From Anabaena sp. WA102 (GTDB taxonomy: Bacteria > Cyanobacteriota > Cyanobacteriia > Cyanobacteriales > Nostocaceae), in assembly GCF_001277295.1 (NCBI RefSeq), contig NZ_CP011456.1:1-64000 (forward strand): 64,000 bases of DNA, given 5' to 3'. Shown in pieces: positions 63,979 to 64,000 of this stretch (positions are counted from its first letter, which is position 1; every line of letters starts with the position of its first letter). The translations under genes were made by a program, and so were the position numbers. The notes under the pieces were generated by a model, which was not told the origin of the DNA, did not search any database, and saw only the letters and a program-made list of their open reading frames with translations.

Positions 63979-64000
63979 TGACAAATTTTCTGTCTGAACT

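Overview
The window comes from a filamentous, probably heterocystous cyanobacterium of the order Nostocales. The signs are a complete allophycocyanin core operon whose core-membrane linker has four linker repeats, several copies of the HIP1 octamer GCGATCGC, many heptamer tandem arrays (STRR type), small palindromic and MITE-like repeats, and a moderate, AT-leaning composition. The genus cannot be fixed from sequence alone.

Region 1 (1-12.3 kb) is mostly core or housekeeping: dnaA followed by an AT-rich spacer with four DnaA boxes (candidate oriC), a yeast-type cytosine deaminase homologue, a DUF4327-like small protein, a Uma2-family protein, an FHA-Ser/Thr kinase next to a PP2C phosphatase, a pseudouridine synthase, an exported phosphodiester-glycosidase-like protein, dnaK with a terminator, and a DUF433/DUF5615 toxin-antitoxin-like pair. 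Region 2 (12.5-18.1 kb, minus strand) is apcE-apcA-apcB-apcC, with three heptamer arrays packed between apcE and apcA. Region 3 (18.1-36.3 kb) holds an IS110-type transposase relic and one 17.2-kb gene for a 5742-residue surface or secreted protein. That protein has DUF4347, six near-identical RTX-like repeats, PA14, Calx-beta, CARDB-like, Ig-like, SdrD-B, subtilase, cadherin-like and dockerin-like parts.

Region 4 (36.9-64 kb, all minus strand) is a polysaccharide locus: a Wzc-like tyrosine kinase, initiating sugar transferase, GT4 glycosyltransferase, UDP-sugar dehydrogenase and epimerase, flippase, Wzy-like polymerase, beta-helix protein, asparagine synthetase and a beta-propeller enzyme. 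Embedded in it is an unusual carrier-protein module: a formyltransferase / condensation remnant / adenylation [luciferase-like monooxygenase inserted] / PCP protein, a free ACP, a KAS III enzyme, a PglD-type acyltransferase, a PLP decarboxylase, an ATP-grasp ligase, a DegT aminotransferase and a Tat-exported DUF362 protein. The set recalls the ACP-bound amino-acid tailoring of butirosin, here placed inside an exopolysaccharide cluster. It is my best candidate for an undescribed system: an ACP- or PCP-built acyl or aminoacyl group used to decorate a surface sugar.

Two families of MITE-like elements sit between these modules, and three genes carry small palindromic repeats inserted in frame. 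All family assignments are made by reading the sequence; no database search was run.
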